A DNA stretch of 64,000 nucleotides from Cyclina sinensis (lineage: Eukaryota > Mollusca > Bivalvia > Venerida > Veneridae), in NCBI GenBank assembly GCA_012932295.1, contig JAAONU010000003.1, positions 25,468,361 to 25,532,360 on the forward strand, read 5' to 3'. Within the stretch, counting starts at the first letter, position 1, and every line of letters begins with the position of its first letter. Under the pieces are notes generated by a model. It was not told where the DNA came from, made no database searches, and saw nothing but the letters and a program-made list of their open reading frames with translations. Positions 39,201-47,055 of the stretch are shown in pieces. A program made the translations under genes and the position numbers.

Positions 39201-42200
39201 TCTGAAAGTTGATCTTTCACAGATCTTGAGTCATTGCTACAGGATAAGTTGCTGAAGATAAACACTGTAAACACACACAGCTTGTGAAAATGTGATTTTT
39301 GACCCCTAAAAATTTCAGAGAATGATTTGAAATTTGTTACTACTCACACTAAACATGTCTTGATGTCAAACAAACACAAAATTGTTGACATAATCATTTT
39401 TTTCTCAAAACTTTTATTTAATGATACGAAAATGTTAAAATGAAAAATGATAATAATATAATATAATAAAGTCAGAAAAGAAAAAGGGTTAAGAGTGTTT
39501 TTAGCGACACATATTTTAGGGTGCTTTATGATTAACATAAAATGTACTGACAAAAAGTTAAATCTACTGACATTTTGACTCAAGTCTATTGGTGAATGCT
39601 AAAAAAAGTTCACATGTATGATTTAATATAACTTCTCCTTGCAGCATCAGGAGACCCTGCTTATCTGTATATCAAAATCTGATGACAGTTTATCGTTTCC
39701 TTATAGTTATTAAGACACCCTGCTTATCTGTACATCAAAATCAGAAGACAGTTTATCCTTTCCTTATAGTTATACTGGTAACTATAAATTCTAACAATTG
39801 ATTTAAGCATTACCTTGAGCTTTTCAGCTGCTAGTTGTTTACTTTGCTGTGATGATTTTTCAATCACATCACTCAGGGAGTTTGCGTACAATATGGCTGA
39901 CTTAAGCTGTGTGTCTGTAAGTACCCATAATAAATCATCCAGAAGCAGTATAATCCTTGTGGCAATAACACTGCAATCTGAAACAGAGAGTGTTTCATTA
40001 CCATAATACATTGCTGATAAAATAAATGTTTTAAACTCGCAAATACATGTATATATCTGACACAACAATGTTACACTTCATACAACATGATTCCATGTGA
40101 ATATTTCATCTAAACTTTGAAAGTCACTGTCATTATACAAATCAAAAAGTAATTCAAGGAAAGAGTTATGTCCACTGACAAGTTATTCATTCTACGAAGT
40201 TCTACAATGGTAAAATTAATTTTCAAAAATAATAAACAACAAGTAATAAGTAATCTTAAATGTAGTAAATTTTGCAAACCTCAGAGGCTGATCTGGTAGA
40301 ATTATTTTTTGGCAGAACTGAATAACTTTCATGTAAAATAGTATTTTATGAGTCAAAAGAACGGTTCCCTATAAAATAAAGTTATACACACAAATGGGCT
40401 TAACTCAAAACATGTTACCTGAAGATATTATCTGATCAAAATTTAAACACTTACGGATTACGGAATTAAAGCATACGTGTAGATAAACATTAATGCAAAC
40501 TGAGAACCATACCACTTAGCCTTTTCTTCAGAACCATTCTGATTTTAGACTGGTTCGCAATTAATCGTAGAGGTGTGGTGGGCATCGTTGTGTCTCCTTC
40601 TCGAGCATTTGCCTCTATGCGAGTTGTGGACCAGTCAATCTCCTTTAAAAGTATAATGCTTTTATTGGAAATTTTCATTCATACAAATGTACCTTATTTT
40701 GGGAGCTTTCGTTGTGAACACAAAATGAGTGGTTTGAGTCTCCAATCCATGTTAAATACAAGAAAATGTTAGTCAAAACCTTTGAAAAATATTCGTAAAT
40801 AAACAAAAAGAAACAACACTACTTGACAATTACTAGCATGTTGTCATGACTTAAAAATTAATTAATGTGAAAGGTTCACGAGGACTGCTGCTGATACAGC
40901 ATGTAAGTTTAAAACTCTGCCACTAATATAGCATGTTATATTTAAACGCTGCCACTAACACAGCTTGCAAGATTAAAACTCTGCCACTTACACAGTTTGC
41001 AAGATTAAAACCTAAATGCTTAAGGTTTAGTACAGACTGAGAGAAACATATGAAAGAAGTGTTTGCTTAAAACTTTCAACTGCACTAGCAATACACTGCA
41101 GAAAGCAAGGTAGAAATATGTACTCCTACACAGTAGGCTCGGTTTATATTTATCTCATGTTAAACACCCATCAACAGTATTTCTGTTTTATACAACACTT
41201 TACAAACTGCCTGTTCTGGAAAGCATCACTGCTAGACCATTATCCTGTGTAAGAATAAAACAATTACTTTACACAGAGCCAGCCAATGACCCTCAAATTA
41301 TTTGAAGTCAGTGTGACTGAAGTTAGTGACCCTTACCACATCAACCATGTTTGTGGGATTTTCAGAATATTACTAAACCATATGAAACTATATATCACCA
41401 TTAAAAACCCTTTGTAAGAGTTCAGAAAACCCAGATATATTATAAAGACTAAAGAACACAAAATTAACAAGTGACCTTGAAAAGTAATATTTCATCTGTG
41501 GGTTCACTGCGAATCCTTGACTGCCGTATATCTGTGGGCTGAGTCCAAGTTGGTGTTAAACTCTGCACTTTCACCCGTGACAACTGTAGAAAACACAACA
41601 AGATGCTTCTGATATTATATGCATCAAAATTTTCAGGACCATTTCTGTTTACTGACATTGTCTAATACATTTTTGTATGTAAAAACATGGCACTTCTACA
41701 ATGTGCTCATTGAGAATCTGTCATCCTCAGAAAGCCAAAGTTACAATATGATATTGGGCTGAAATGTCTGCAGACTTTTCCTTGTAAAACTACTACTAAA
41801 TAAACAACCATATCATCAATATTGTTTTTATAACTAAATTTTAGTTATATCAACAAAGATAGATATTACATTAATGAAACAACAAATACAGTTCAACGTC
41901 TGGATATACCAGCCTTTTTCTACCTCGCTAACATGATTTTTCGTTAATGACTGCTGACCTACTGATGCAGGGCCCAATGATTACTGCAGCAAAACCTAAC
42001 CACAACATAATGTAGTCTCATTTTAGGCTAAACCACATTTAAGACTGAACCTGAATGAATATTAACTGGAATACCTGAAGACTTGCGTGAAACTTGTCTG
42101 ACACAAACTGCACAGACACTGAATTGATATGTACGAATATGCCATCCATCACTTTGTCAACAAACCCATACCTGCCTTCAGACCTAAAAGAATTATATTG

Positions 42201-44330
42201 GACACATGGTTTAATATTTTACAAAAACAACAACAGAAATATGTCCCTGACACTTTACAAAATGAGATAATATCACAATATTGCGAGAAAATGGAACATC
42301 TTTATACAGATAAATAAATATCTATCACTGAAAGTCAAAATGAAGGCCACCCATTTCTTGTTTCTTTTTTTTAAGGATTTTTGATCATTTGAAGTATTTC
42401 TTCTCTCAACAAATTTAAGCAGATGACCTTTAAGATATGGCACTGCATTATATCAAAAACGTTATTATATATTTTTTGTTACCATTTGTTACTTAAGCTG
42501 CACTCAAGTCAAGAAGAAAAAAAAGTTTGTACCTGTTGCCTGAGAGCTGGTCTGGTTTGTTTGGTGGGCGCGGCTCAGGGCATGTTTCAATCTCCAAGAC
42601 AACCTCATCTAAGTACTGAATAATAAATAAGGAAGAATTACAAGAACAGGGGTTTCATTAAGAGGTGGAAGGCGGGTATTTTCCCCTGCTATTTTGAGAT
42701 CTTCACCCAGATCAGGCTTATTTCATAACAAACTGGCAGCAAATTCCCCGCCTACTTTACATGTATTCCCTCCAACTCAAAAACTTAATGAAACCCCTGC
42801 AAGAAATATTTCTCTAGTAAACAACATTTATGTCTAAAACACCATTCTTTTACAACTGTGGTCTGGCCCATTTGCTTCAGGTCCAGTCAAGTTACAATAA
42901 AGTTACATTATAAATTTATCTTAATTCTGACCATTTCCTTTTCAAAATCATTTCCATACACTATGCAATCTTGCATGAGAAACTAAACAAGTTTGCTGAT
43001 TTCAAGACAAGAACAAAGTGGCAATAAAAGGCATATTGATCCTTACAGCCTTTCTGCTTCAATTTAACAGCTCTGGTTATCATTTTTTGGCCCTCAATCC
43101 TTATCTATATCCCACTGAATCAAAATAAACCCATGACTAGACAAACTTTAACCTTGAGATGTCCACAACTGTAAGTTATGGACTGTAGGTTATGGACTTT
43201 GTCACTAAATATTTGTGAATCAATTTAAAAGGCAGCTGTTAGGTATCCAATAATCAATAACTTCAGAGCAAGAAGGTGTGTAATCCGGATCACATATTAC
43301 TCAAATACAGCAGCTGTTGTTTGCATACCAGTATGGACTAAGAAATATGTTTTTGCCTTTTAGCAATACATGAACAATATAGACCAAATATAATAATTAA
43401 AGTTCATTCAAGCACTAAAACACAATGTAGAGTTTCATAATTAAATAACTAAAAGGGCTGTGCTCTCTGTATTTATATGAAACTGATACAATATAATCAG
43501 CACCATAAAGGGTAGGAAATACTTCAAAATGCTTTTCCAGGATCATGACCTTTGAACCATGTTACAAATGAGTGCACACTGGCTTCAATCTGTATGAATT
43601 AATCCTCTGACAAATGTGGTCCAATGGTAACAGTTCAGTGTTCCAGTGATAATGCCCTGGACTGGTAACCAAAGGGTCCTGATCAGGACTTTTTCTGATG
43701 TATTGAATCTTTATGTTATTGGCAAAAGTTTAAAAGAACTAAAATTGCAGGTAAAATCATTATGAGATAGTGTCATAATTTGGGAGATATAAATATAAAA
43801 CATACCAGACATATGGGCTGTGACTTCAGTTTGGTCCACTGTACCTATATTAATAAAAACAGGCTTTTGGTAACTTAAATCATCAGGCTACAGTACAATT
43901 TTAATCTGAATATGAATACAAACTATTTCTGAAAATAAAATTTTTTTAAGCTTTTGTTAGCAAGTTAGTTCACATAATCTTCTACAATGTTCAAAAAAGA
44001 AAAAAAAAAGAAATTCCCTTATGTCCTCATTTCTTAGGTAATTCATCCTGCCTTAAAACATTTAAGTACTTTATCATGAACAAGATATGATATACCTTGG
44101 CTGAGACCTTTTAGCAGATAATGTGTTCCTGATACTTCAGCTAAAGCCTTAATAAATTCAGGCCTACCTTAGCCGAAACTTTATTACAAAAAGCTCTTGT
44201 CAGTTTCATCCATGTTGGAAGATCCAGAAGGTCCATGAGAACATTTTCATCTAGCTCCAAGTTTGTGAGGTCTCCTTCCCCCTTTAATGTGCTGATGTTA
44301 ATCTTGTCTGAGGAAAGATTTTTTGTAAAC
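11767..44330 (-). CDS. BLTP3: BLTP3 (UHRF1BP1/UHRF1BP1L-like) bridge-like lipid transfer protein, 20 exons, start exon not found
   Basis: Members of this family are rod-shaped bridge-like lipid transfer proteins with a chorein-type N-terminus, acting at contacts of endosomal or early-endocytic membranes; that role is family knowledge. I joined 20 exons: 44168-44330, 43806-43844, 42533-42615, 42075-42171, 41476-41583, 40513-40642, 39814-39977, 35982-36159, 31176-31271, 25743-26267, 25360-25466, 24799-24870, 22995-24153, 22607-22726, 21054-21324, 20303-20480, 14215-14371, 13279-13532, 12850-12967 and 11767-12284. Every junction is GT-AG and every phase matches, giving about 1,510 residues against about 1,440-1,460 in vertebrates. 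Diagnostic matches run in family order: FTKNLSSDKINISTLKGEG, PTTPLRLIANQ, LLLDDLLWVLTDTQLKS, VDYYPFHYAG, HDDGVFHM, then a C-terminal coiled coil. There is no frame break. The first exon (about 15 residues, ending on two bases of a codon) was not located upstream of 44330. Confidence 0.93.
12850..12967 (-). CDS. BLTP3: BLTP3 exon 20
   Basis: No opening ATG. Reads EDRPPPIPSHAQASNQPISL then HIDHMFIQRHDDGVFHMTA, matching the SPGPIPITLAMEHVVLKRSDDGVFHI block almost position by position. Acceptor ttattag, donor GTACTT. Confidence 0.94.
13279..13532 (-). CDS. BLTP3: BLTP3 exon 19
   Basis: Reads GVIKTQANLQDSTYPIKFKM, then GPSAELLVPKGAELGLMESR, FIEDEKIATPAPMHVSVENL and SLTLL. It matches LRFEVGPGAAVHSPLA and FLEDEEIPVVVPMQIELLNS in vertebrate UHRF1BP1. 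Acceptor attcag, donor GTAAGT. Confidence 0.93.
13805..13945. repeat. Tandem repeat, about 68 bp units
   Basis: gatcacattca-tattattt, then aactgtga-catatacactgt, recurs at about 13818, 13872 and 13926. It is intronic, between BLTP3 exons 18 and 19. Confidence 0.75.
14215..14371 (-). CDS. BLTP3: BLTP3 exon 18
   Basis: Reads VSAVVFRLSASELLIQGIGE then DIFLCLQTKAIDSEE, matching the PVSVLVLKVNEVSFGIEVRGED region. Acceptor ttttcag. The donor GTTGGT is weaker than the others, but the phase into exon 19 fits. The intron before it, about 5.9 kb, holds a large repeat array and a LINE fragment. Confidence 0.88.
15005..16605. repeat. Second satellite-bearing unit, same family, about 10 monomers
   Basis: Same opening and closing sequences and the same about 145 bp monomer as 3698-6306, in the same orientation, but roughly 1 kb shorter. 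It lies in the BLTP3 intron between exons 17 and 18. The monomer number differs while both ends are conserved. Confidence 0.9.
17115..17756 (+). pseudogene. 3' end of a LINE, reverse-transcriptase C-terminus
   Basis: Reads SPKLKYYIKYKHNFEYEKYL, IRNELTRFRLCSHDLKIETG and RMRSCKFC-like cysteines (DMRSCKFCQYN). In a shifted frame ESEYHFLLCCPYYSDI follows, then a stop. This is the usual ending of bivalve jockey/CR1-type ORF2 proteins. The copy ends in a short untranslated tail with aataaaaactgaactgaactg at 17730-17751. It is 5'-truncated and has at least one frame shift. Confidence 0.8.
18739..19770. repeat. aacaagag...gtgagctaaaaa repeat unit
   Basis: Opens aacaagagtgccataacggc with cactcacctgag, closes ttaagtgagctaaaaaac. 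Diverged internal units of about 155-180 bp share ctaggccttgtggtttca and atgtaaaacatgtgac. It lies in the BLTP3 intron between exons 17 and 18. Confidence 0.75.
20303..20480 (-). CDS. BLTP3: BLTP3 exon 17
   Basis: Reads SIRTDTSDDDDFEFLALDEN, then SHGRMSETSSVTDTDDLSSV. This is an acidic region equivalent to the vertebrate SVDSDGSDSFVMLLES segment. Acceptor tttcag, donor GTAAGA. The plus-strand ORF over this interval is a shadow. Confidence 0.88.
20532..20960 (+). repeat. Possible partial family A repeat
   Basis: Starts gagctataactaaacgtgat, close to the opening of 1608, and ends in cagacagacaaa-type sequence. The middle is diverged, so membership is tentative. Confidence 0.4.
21054..21324 (-). 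CDS. BLTP3: BLTP3 exon 16
   Basis: Has no opening ATG. Reads IRTDSHSSEDITHPERISLE, ASDSGISSIGTGLVGQRSR, then SFTTGVSNISNFMGKIKNKL. It corresponds to the Ser-rich middle region, where vertebrate paralogues also have repeated amphipathic segments. The downstream DPDDIDDSD is acidic. Donor GTGAGT. Confidence 0.88.
21559..22386. mobile_element. Inverted-repeat element, 828 bp, with TA duplication
   Basis: Ends CTGTGAAATCATTT and AAATGATTTCACAG inside TA dinucleotides (21557-21558 and 22387-22388). The inner flanks are related too: gaatttcg/gcgcgaatttaagaccgcg near 21610 and aatgcgcgaatttaggaccg near 22305. No transposase. It is a Tc1/mariner-type MITE in the BLTP3 intron between exons 15 and 16. 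Confidence 0.85.
22607..22726 (-). CDS. BLTP3: BLTP3 exon 15
   Basis: 40 codons of Ser/His/Glu-rich linker, beginning PHLEMTEGLQPESHLPHSQS. No strong family match, but acceptor ttttacag, donor GTACCG and both phases fit exons 14 and 16 exactly. Confidence 0.78.
22995..24153 (-). CDS. BLTP3: BLTP3 exon 14, largest exon
   Basis: About 386 codons. LQIQFSKVTASNTHIENQF and MWAVCIDQVWLEFLGVPTSR, then VPFVESVPLTLWICQP, match the family's LW-VH-TQISLDFEG ... FPLSIWACLP. An acidic charged linker (KQYYSDDSEDSPTDPKTEDD) follows, then IRAQMNNPQYLFLMRLVESL, matching VRLDHYQYLALLRLKEVL. The natural continuation is into 22726, with a donor GTAGGG at 22994. Confidence 0.95.
24799..24870 (-). CDS. BLTP3: BLTP3 exon 13
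   Basis: 24 codons: EGQQSEAQKKLEHVDIKVEA then LMPR, matching EDSSQKDEHLDIRLDAFWLK of UHRF1BP1. Phase 0 at both ends, acceptor ttacag, donor GTAAGG. It has no in-frame ATG before its centre. Confidence 0.87.
25278..25317. repeat. GATGAT microsatellite
   Basis: Runs of gatgat and aatgatgatg near the 5' splice site of BLTP3 intron 12. Confidence 0.75.
25360..25466 (-). CDS. BLTP3: BLTP3 exon 12
   Basis: Reads PHANIYVLINPVRLHIDYLT then MLWANYFSLNLAQMV, matching PNLYIQLNGLTFTMDPVSLLWGNLFCL in the family. Acceptor tttcag, donor GTAAGT. Confidence 0.92.
25743..26267 (-). CDS. BLTP3: BLTP3 exon 11
   Basis: Opens GERKNWYRYSDNQGSRNSWV. A low-complexity Gln/Ser/Gly linker follows (GQTSQGQSQGQTTQAKGQ), then LESCFVLKIEEFIIYRVST and LPSDMSVVHVEYTDYFF, which match the VVRVDDLDIHQVST ... 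AIHIEFTEYYF region. A 131-residue ORF overlapping it in another frame is a shadow. Confidence 0.92.
26784..27250. repeat. Recent tandem duplication, 240 bp unit
   Basis: Unit 1 (26784-27023) and unit 2 (from 27024) both start cttaaaacaaagacaagcac. They appear identical for more than 200 bp, after which unit 2 lacks about 13 bp (ataaattgttcca). The two identical 64-66-residue ORFs are duplicates of non-coding sequence. It lies in the intron before exon 11. Confidence 0.92.
27302..27351. repeat. Long hairpin palindrome
   Basis: CAGAGACATAGATAACA is followed by TTA and then its exact reverse complement, a 17 bp perfect stem. A single bulged C then allows the stem to extend through TTATAA on each side. 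It lies 50 bp after the tandem duplication. Confidence 0.9.
27435..28505. repeat. aacaagagcac repeat, copy 1
   Basis: Opens aacaagagcaccgctgggtg and closes tgccccttcaggcatataat. Four internal units share ggtcactgtgaccttgacct, tgaccccaaaat and ttgaagtct; a cggatggacggactg run precedes the palindromic end. It lies in the BLTP3 intron between exons 10 and 11. Confidence 0.8.
31176..31271 (-). CDS. BLTP3: BLTP3 exon 10
   Basis: Reads SSPKHNKNINGGAMQITICR then LSVDYYPFHYAG, matching the family block GGAMQLTFRKMAFDYYPFHWAG. Acceptor ttttcag, donor GTAAGA. It lies alone between two introns of about 4.7 and 4.9 kb. Confidence 0.92.
31379..31824. repeat. Left half of an interrupted aacaagag-type repeat
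   Basis: Opens aacaatagggccatgatgac and breaks at 31824, where the SGNH element begins. The right half resumes at 34510 and ends at about 34607 with catgtgagctaaaaataac. Removing the element and one target duplication rejoins the unit. Confidence 0.8.
31825..31906 (+). repeat. Left inverted end of SGNH element, triple 13-mer
   Basis: Starts GGTTACACTGAATACC after one variable base and holds three copies of TACCGGAATAGAC spaced 20-28 bp apart. It is mirrored by 34428-34509. Such repeated short motifs inside an inverted end are typical of transposase binding sites; that role is inference. Confidence 0.92.
32800..33330 (+). repeat. Tandem repeat block inside SGNH element
   Basis: The phrase acgccgcgaaacacttgttt recurs at 32864, 32981 and 33134, with a decayed fourth copy near 33255. 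Each is followed by a gttgtctttaacatg-like stretch. Unit spacing is 117-153 bp. The 85-residue plus-strand ORF here is just repeat sequence. Confidence 0.8.
33494..34272 (-). CDS. SGNH/GDSL-hydrolase-like protein carried by a transposable element, two exons
   Basis: Exons 34090-34272 and 33494-33937 join in phase 0 (donor GTAATT, acceptor cttacag), giving about 208 residues from MRSIYSISPS. SGNH blocks are visible: VALYGDSYIKRLG (block I, Ser nucleophile), FFSVGGMTVD (block II Gly), LMLRGKDIN (block III) and DKVHLNDTGH (block V Asp and His). Related element-borne proteins that I know from molluscs read GGND at block III. Here it is RGKD, so the oxyanion-hole Asn is replaced by Lys and activity is uncertain. 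FNAQRRKVNKLLQ and VRFPKDYVIDYAIDK are also typical of this element-borne group. There is no signal peptide. Its biochemical substrate is unknown. Confidence 0.8.
34428..34509 (-). repeat. Right inverted end of SGNH element, triple 13-mer
   Basis: Contains GTCTATTCCGGTA three times and ends CAGTGTAACC. It is the reverse complement of the left end with only a few differences over about 82 bp. Confidence 0.92.
34510..34607. repeat. Right half of the interrupted repeat
   Basis: Continues the unit that starts at 31379 and closes with gctcatgtgagctaaaaa. Its first nine bases are the second copy of TTCTGGGCT. Confidence 0.8.
34699..35640. repeat. aacaagagcac repeat, copy 2
   Basis: Same family and orientation as 27435-28505, opening aacaagagcactgctaggcg and closing atgccccttcgggcatataa. 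Long stretches match copy 1, but small gaps separate them. It lies just right of the SGNH element, in the intron before exon 9. Confidence 0.82.
35982..36159 (-). CDS. BLTP3: BLTP3 exon 9, with Gln run
   Basis: No in-frame ATG opens this exon; it was recovered from splice sites. It begins KQVKSGADQLYMQQQQQQR and continues YFQKYDVLITSYHFITSRVD then LHLCDD, matching QYFEKFDVKESSYHLLISRLDLHICDD in UHRF1BP1. The run of six glutamines is an insertion relative to the vertebrate protein. Confidence 0.92.
36867..36894 (+). repeat. mariner left terminal inverted repeat
   Basis: 28 bp beginning CGAGGGTTGATCC and ending TAATGTCACT. It is the inverted copy of 38694-38721 with two mismatches, and lies directly inside a TA target site. 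Confidence 0.95.
37253..38478 (+). CDS. mariner transposase (DD34D), two exons with a spliceosomal intron
   Basis: Cut-and-paste transposase acting on the element's own inverted ends. Exons 37253-37939 and 38095-38478 join in frame to give about 356 residues, near the usual 345. The N-terminal part has paired helix-turn-helix features (HFCYKLGKSPLDTVCMINE; LVYRWFQRFNDG; GRPVDARSD in the linker). The catalytic domain shows ADETW, HDNATPHTAR and YSPDLAPCDF, with exactly 34 residues between the second and third Asp. WVPRLL is the canonical mariner WVPHEL. The start is the ATG of MSISDKTPQ; an upstream GTG extends the frame but has no family support. No stops or frame shifts disturb either exon. 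The intron separates KYYSK from VLTTQL. Confidence 0.93.
37940..38094 (+). other. Probable intron inside the mariner transposase
   Basis: A 155 nt segment begins GTAAGC and ends TACTGCAG, and sits between residues that are contiguous in the mariner family. Its length is not a multiple of three and it contains an in-frame stop (38000-38002), so the transposase is complete only if it is removed. It lies at an AAG|GTGC proto-splice context. Confidence 0.85.
38694..38721 (-). repeat. mariner right terminal inverted repeat
   Basis: Begins AGTGACATTA and ends GGATCAACCCTCG before a TA. It mirrors the left end and is placed 216 bp after the transposase stop codon. Confidence 0.95.
39814..39977 (-). 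CDS. BLTP3: BLTP3 exon 8
   Basis: Reads DCSVIATRIILLLDDLLWVL then TDTQLKSAILYANSLSDVIE. LLDDLLWVLTD-QLK is a signature of the family, almost unchanged from vertebrates. Acceptor gtttcag, donor GTAATG. Confidence 0.95.
40513..40642 (-). CDS. BLTP3: BLTP3 exon 7
   Basis: Reads EIDWSTTRIEANAREGD, then TTMPTTPLRLIANQSKIRMV. It matches the strongly conserved EI-W-T-RIEA ... TTPLRLITNQGRI block. Acceptor tttaaag, donor GTATGG; ends on one base of a codon. Confidence 0.93.
40875..41010. repeat. Minisatellite, about 43 bp units, about three copies
   Basis: Units contain ctgccactaa-acagc-tg-aagattaaaa with drift. It is intronic, between BLTP3 exons 6 and 7. Confidence 0.7.
41476..41583 (-). CDS. BLTP3: BLTP3 exon 6
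   Basis: 36 codons reading LSRVKVQSLTPTWTQPTDIR, then QSRIRSEPTDEILLFK. This matches the family segment with a conserved NPNWQQ-like Trp and RITDP...LTFK. Phase 0 at both ends; acceptor ctacag, donor GTCACT. Confidence 0.88.
42075..42171 (-). CDS. BLTP3: BLTP3 exon 5
   Basis: Reads YGFVDKVMDGIFVHINSVSV then QFVSDKFHASLQ, corresponding to the EYGFAEKVVEGM...INSITI...FHASFELWQ region of vertebrate UHRF1BP1. Acceptor gcag, donor GTATTC. Confidence 0.9.
42533..42615 (-). CDS. BLTP3: BLTP3 exon 4
   Basis: Reads YLDEVVLEIETC then PEPRPPNKPDQLSGN, matching the LDxVEVEMKTCEDPRPPN region of the family. Acceptor ...attcag, donor GTACAA. A 153 bp inverted-repeat element sits about 30 nt upstream of its acceptor. 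Confidence 0.9.
42647..42799. mobile_element. Short hAT-like MITE, 153 bp
   Basis: Perfect 16 bp inverted ends CAGGGGTTTCATTAAG and CTTAATGAAACCCCTG, with CAAGAA directly repeated outside both ends (42641-42646 and 42800-42805). CAGGG ends are typical of hAT elements. It sits 31 bp from BLTP3 exon 4. Confidence 0.85.
43806..43844 (-). CDS. BLTP3: BLTP3 exon 3: 39 nt microexon
   Basis: A 13-codon exon reading VQWTKLKSQPICL, which continues the chorein-like region exactly where the vertebrate protein has I/V-QWTKLK-PICL. Acceptor tatag and donor GTATG. It is phase 0 at both ends, so skipping it would keep the frame. Confidence 0.88.
44168..44330 (-). CDS. BLTP3: BLTP3 exon 2: chorein-like N-terminus
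   Basis: Acceptor ...attacag at 44331-44332 and donor GTAGG from 44167. The exon opens with one base completing a codon, then reads FTKNLSSDKINISTLKGEG and on to LPTWMKLTRAFCNKVSAK. This is the most conserved N-terminal stretch of the family and fixes the identity. The coding start must lie in an upstream exon. Confidence 0.93.
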
Positions 44331-45764
44331 CTGTAATAAACAAACCAAAAAAATAACAGTTTTGATATGAATTACGTGTGCCACAATGAACTTACAAGTA
44401 ATCTGGCTAACAGATGTGATTATATATCCTAGTCTCTGGCATTAAAGAGTCATAAATCACATCAACAAAATTTACATACTACGGTGTACTGATATTCTTA
44501 ACTGAATAATTCTCAGTCATCGCAAAGTAATCATCTTTAATTTTGATTGTTTGAATAAATTTATGATTTATAAAACAAGAAGATCTGTGCAATAAAATTA
44601 AGAGGTGGTTTCAAATTAATTATTAATTAATTATTTATTATTAAATTATTTAAAATGAGATCGGTAAACCACAAACAGAAGCATTCTTTATTTATACGGT
44701 AAGTAAACCACTTATGAAAGTGATATGAACCACATAATTTCGCATTTATTCTAAGCTGTATATTTAATGAATATATTTTTGTTATGTAAAAAAGTATCAG
44801 TTGGGAATTAATTTGATGTTTGTATACAAATCTCCATTATGTGGGAGGGGTATTGGTGTTAATGAAAAAAATGTCATGAAAATAATACAACTGTAAATGT
44901 GAAAGGGATACAGTAACTACTAGTCTCAATATTGTGACTTCAGGCAGGATGCTGCCTTTCCGTCTCAACCAGAAAGCACCAAAATTAGTGGTGGAAAATG
45001 GATTTTGTGAAATCCCTAATTCTCAAGTAACTTATAGTCATTTTACATGTGCATATTCGGAAACATATTGAAATACTTTATTCTGTTCAAATCTGTTCCA
45101 CAAAAAGCAAAAAAAAGCAAAAATATGCTTTTAAACCTACATCGGTCTCTTGTTTACATCAGCCTTACTTGACGGTGGTGTGCATGCACTGAGAATGTAA
45201 TAGCCAATTAAAACAATGCACTATTTTAATCTGTCAGTTAACCGTTATGAAAGCTGTACATGATAAACTAGTTCTGTATGTGTCATTGGTCTTGTCACTT
45301 TAAATTTAGGAGAGGTTTAACGCCGGTGATCAGAATGCACAGTATAGGTTTCACATACAGTTGTTAAATGTTTAACGATGTGGCCATTTTTCCAAAAATG
45401 GATTATAGTGTGTTAAATCTGTAAATTTCTTATCTGCCACTATGGACATATTTATCAGCCAACTTAACTGAAACTTACATAACCTAAAGCAGAAAGTTAA
45501 ACTCTTTCAGCACATGTATATTTCTGCCAGTAAGTTTCGTAGTTTTTGTGCAAATTGGTCCTCAACAGATTTTTTTCGGCATTACATACACAGAACAGGA
45601 AAAATTTACACCACATTTTGAATCCTATCTGGTTTGTACTCTGAAGGTGGATATAGACAATTAAAAATATTAGCACAATATTCAACTTTTTGAGTACAAT
45701 TATTTGGACTATGGCAACTACCAGCAAAAATAAACATACAAGTTCAATCTTCCAGTAACGTTAC

Positions 45765-45885
45765 TAACAGTAACAGTCTCATAAAACTGAGGTCTGATGT
45801 ATCAGTGCTATACACTGAGCACAGAAAAGAACCGGAGGTGTTTATAAATGGGATGCTTTCTGTCTCTTGCACTATCCCCAACAAC
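45765..45885 (+). repeat. SINE body fragment joined to the LINE remnant
   Basis: Contains ggaggtgtttataaatgggat, then gctttctgtctcttgcacta and tccccaaca, matching the body of the SINE at 10375. The reverse-transcriptase remnant begins directly after it. Confidence 0.55.
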
Positions 45886-47055
45886 ACCGATTCAGGTCAA
45901 AACATGGCTGTGAGACACAGCTCATCGACTTCACACAAGAAATAGCTGACAACCTAGATCAAGGTCAACAAACTGATGTCATTGTCATGGACTTCAGTAA
46001 AGCTTTCGACAAAGTAGACCACCACAAACTCATACACAAGCTGAAACACATGGGAGTTCATCCACATCATATCATGGATACAAAACTTTCTAAAAACAGA
46101 TCACAAGTATTAGTGGAAAACAAGTCTCTGACAGGCTCCCTGTGCTTTCAAGTGTCCAGCAGGGATCGGTCTTAGGTCCATGTCTCTTTCTCACATACAT
46201 CAATGACCTACCAGGAAGTGTCAGCAGGGTTTCCTCTGGGTCAATTTTAGTTTGCGCCAGCAAATTCGCCACTCAGAAAAAGTTGGTGCCAATGGCTCAA
46301 AAGTTGGAGCCAGTGATTTTGTAAGGAGACATGCCTTTCTCTGTTAATATATTACAGAAGTAGTATCATTGTGACTCAGGAGCTGGGTGTGTCTATTTGC
46401 TGACGACACCATGGTTTATTTAACAATTAAATCACAAGCATCTGCACAAACCTTACAAAATGATTTGCACAACCTTGAAATATGGGAAAAAGCATCGCCA
46501 ATGGAATTCAACCCTGACAAATGTGAAGTACTCAGAATACACAGAAAAAAGAAATCAGTCATCTTTCCCTACACCCTACATACCACTATACTGAAAACCC
46601 CAGAAAATGCAAAATACTAGGAGTTACTATAAGTAGTAACCTGAACTGGTCATCCCACATAAACACCTTAAGGTTCATCAGATGAAATGTCAAAACACAA
46701 AACAAACAACGCAAAGAAGCAACATACAAAACATAAGTAAGACCACAGGTCGAAAACTGCTCAATCATATGGCACCCATGGCAGAAATATCTCACTCACA
46801 GAACAGAATTGGTCCAGAGGTCAGCTGCAAGGTATGTTCATAATGATTACCACTATACAAGCAATGTAACAAACATGATTAAGGAACTAAAATGGTCAAC
46901 ATTAGAACAAAGGCGAAACCATGCCAGCTTGGTCATGCTACAAAAAATAAAAACCAAACAAGTCAATGTTGATCACAATCATCTTACAAACACAAGAAAC
47001 AACAAATTCATCCAAGCCTTTCCCCAGCATCAAAAGGCGCCGCGCTGCCGCGGCG

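Noticed and set aside
43610..43690. tRNA-like or SINE-like segment (gtggtccaatggtaac...)
   Set aside because: The A box is plausible but the B box is poor and I could not define a body or ends.
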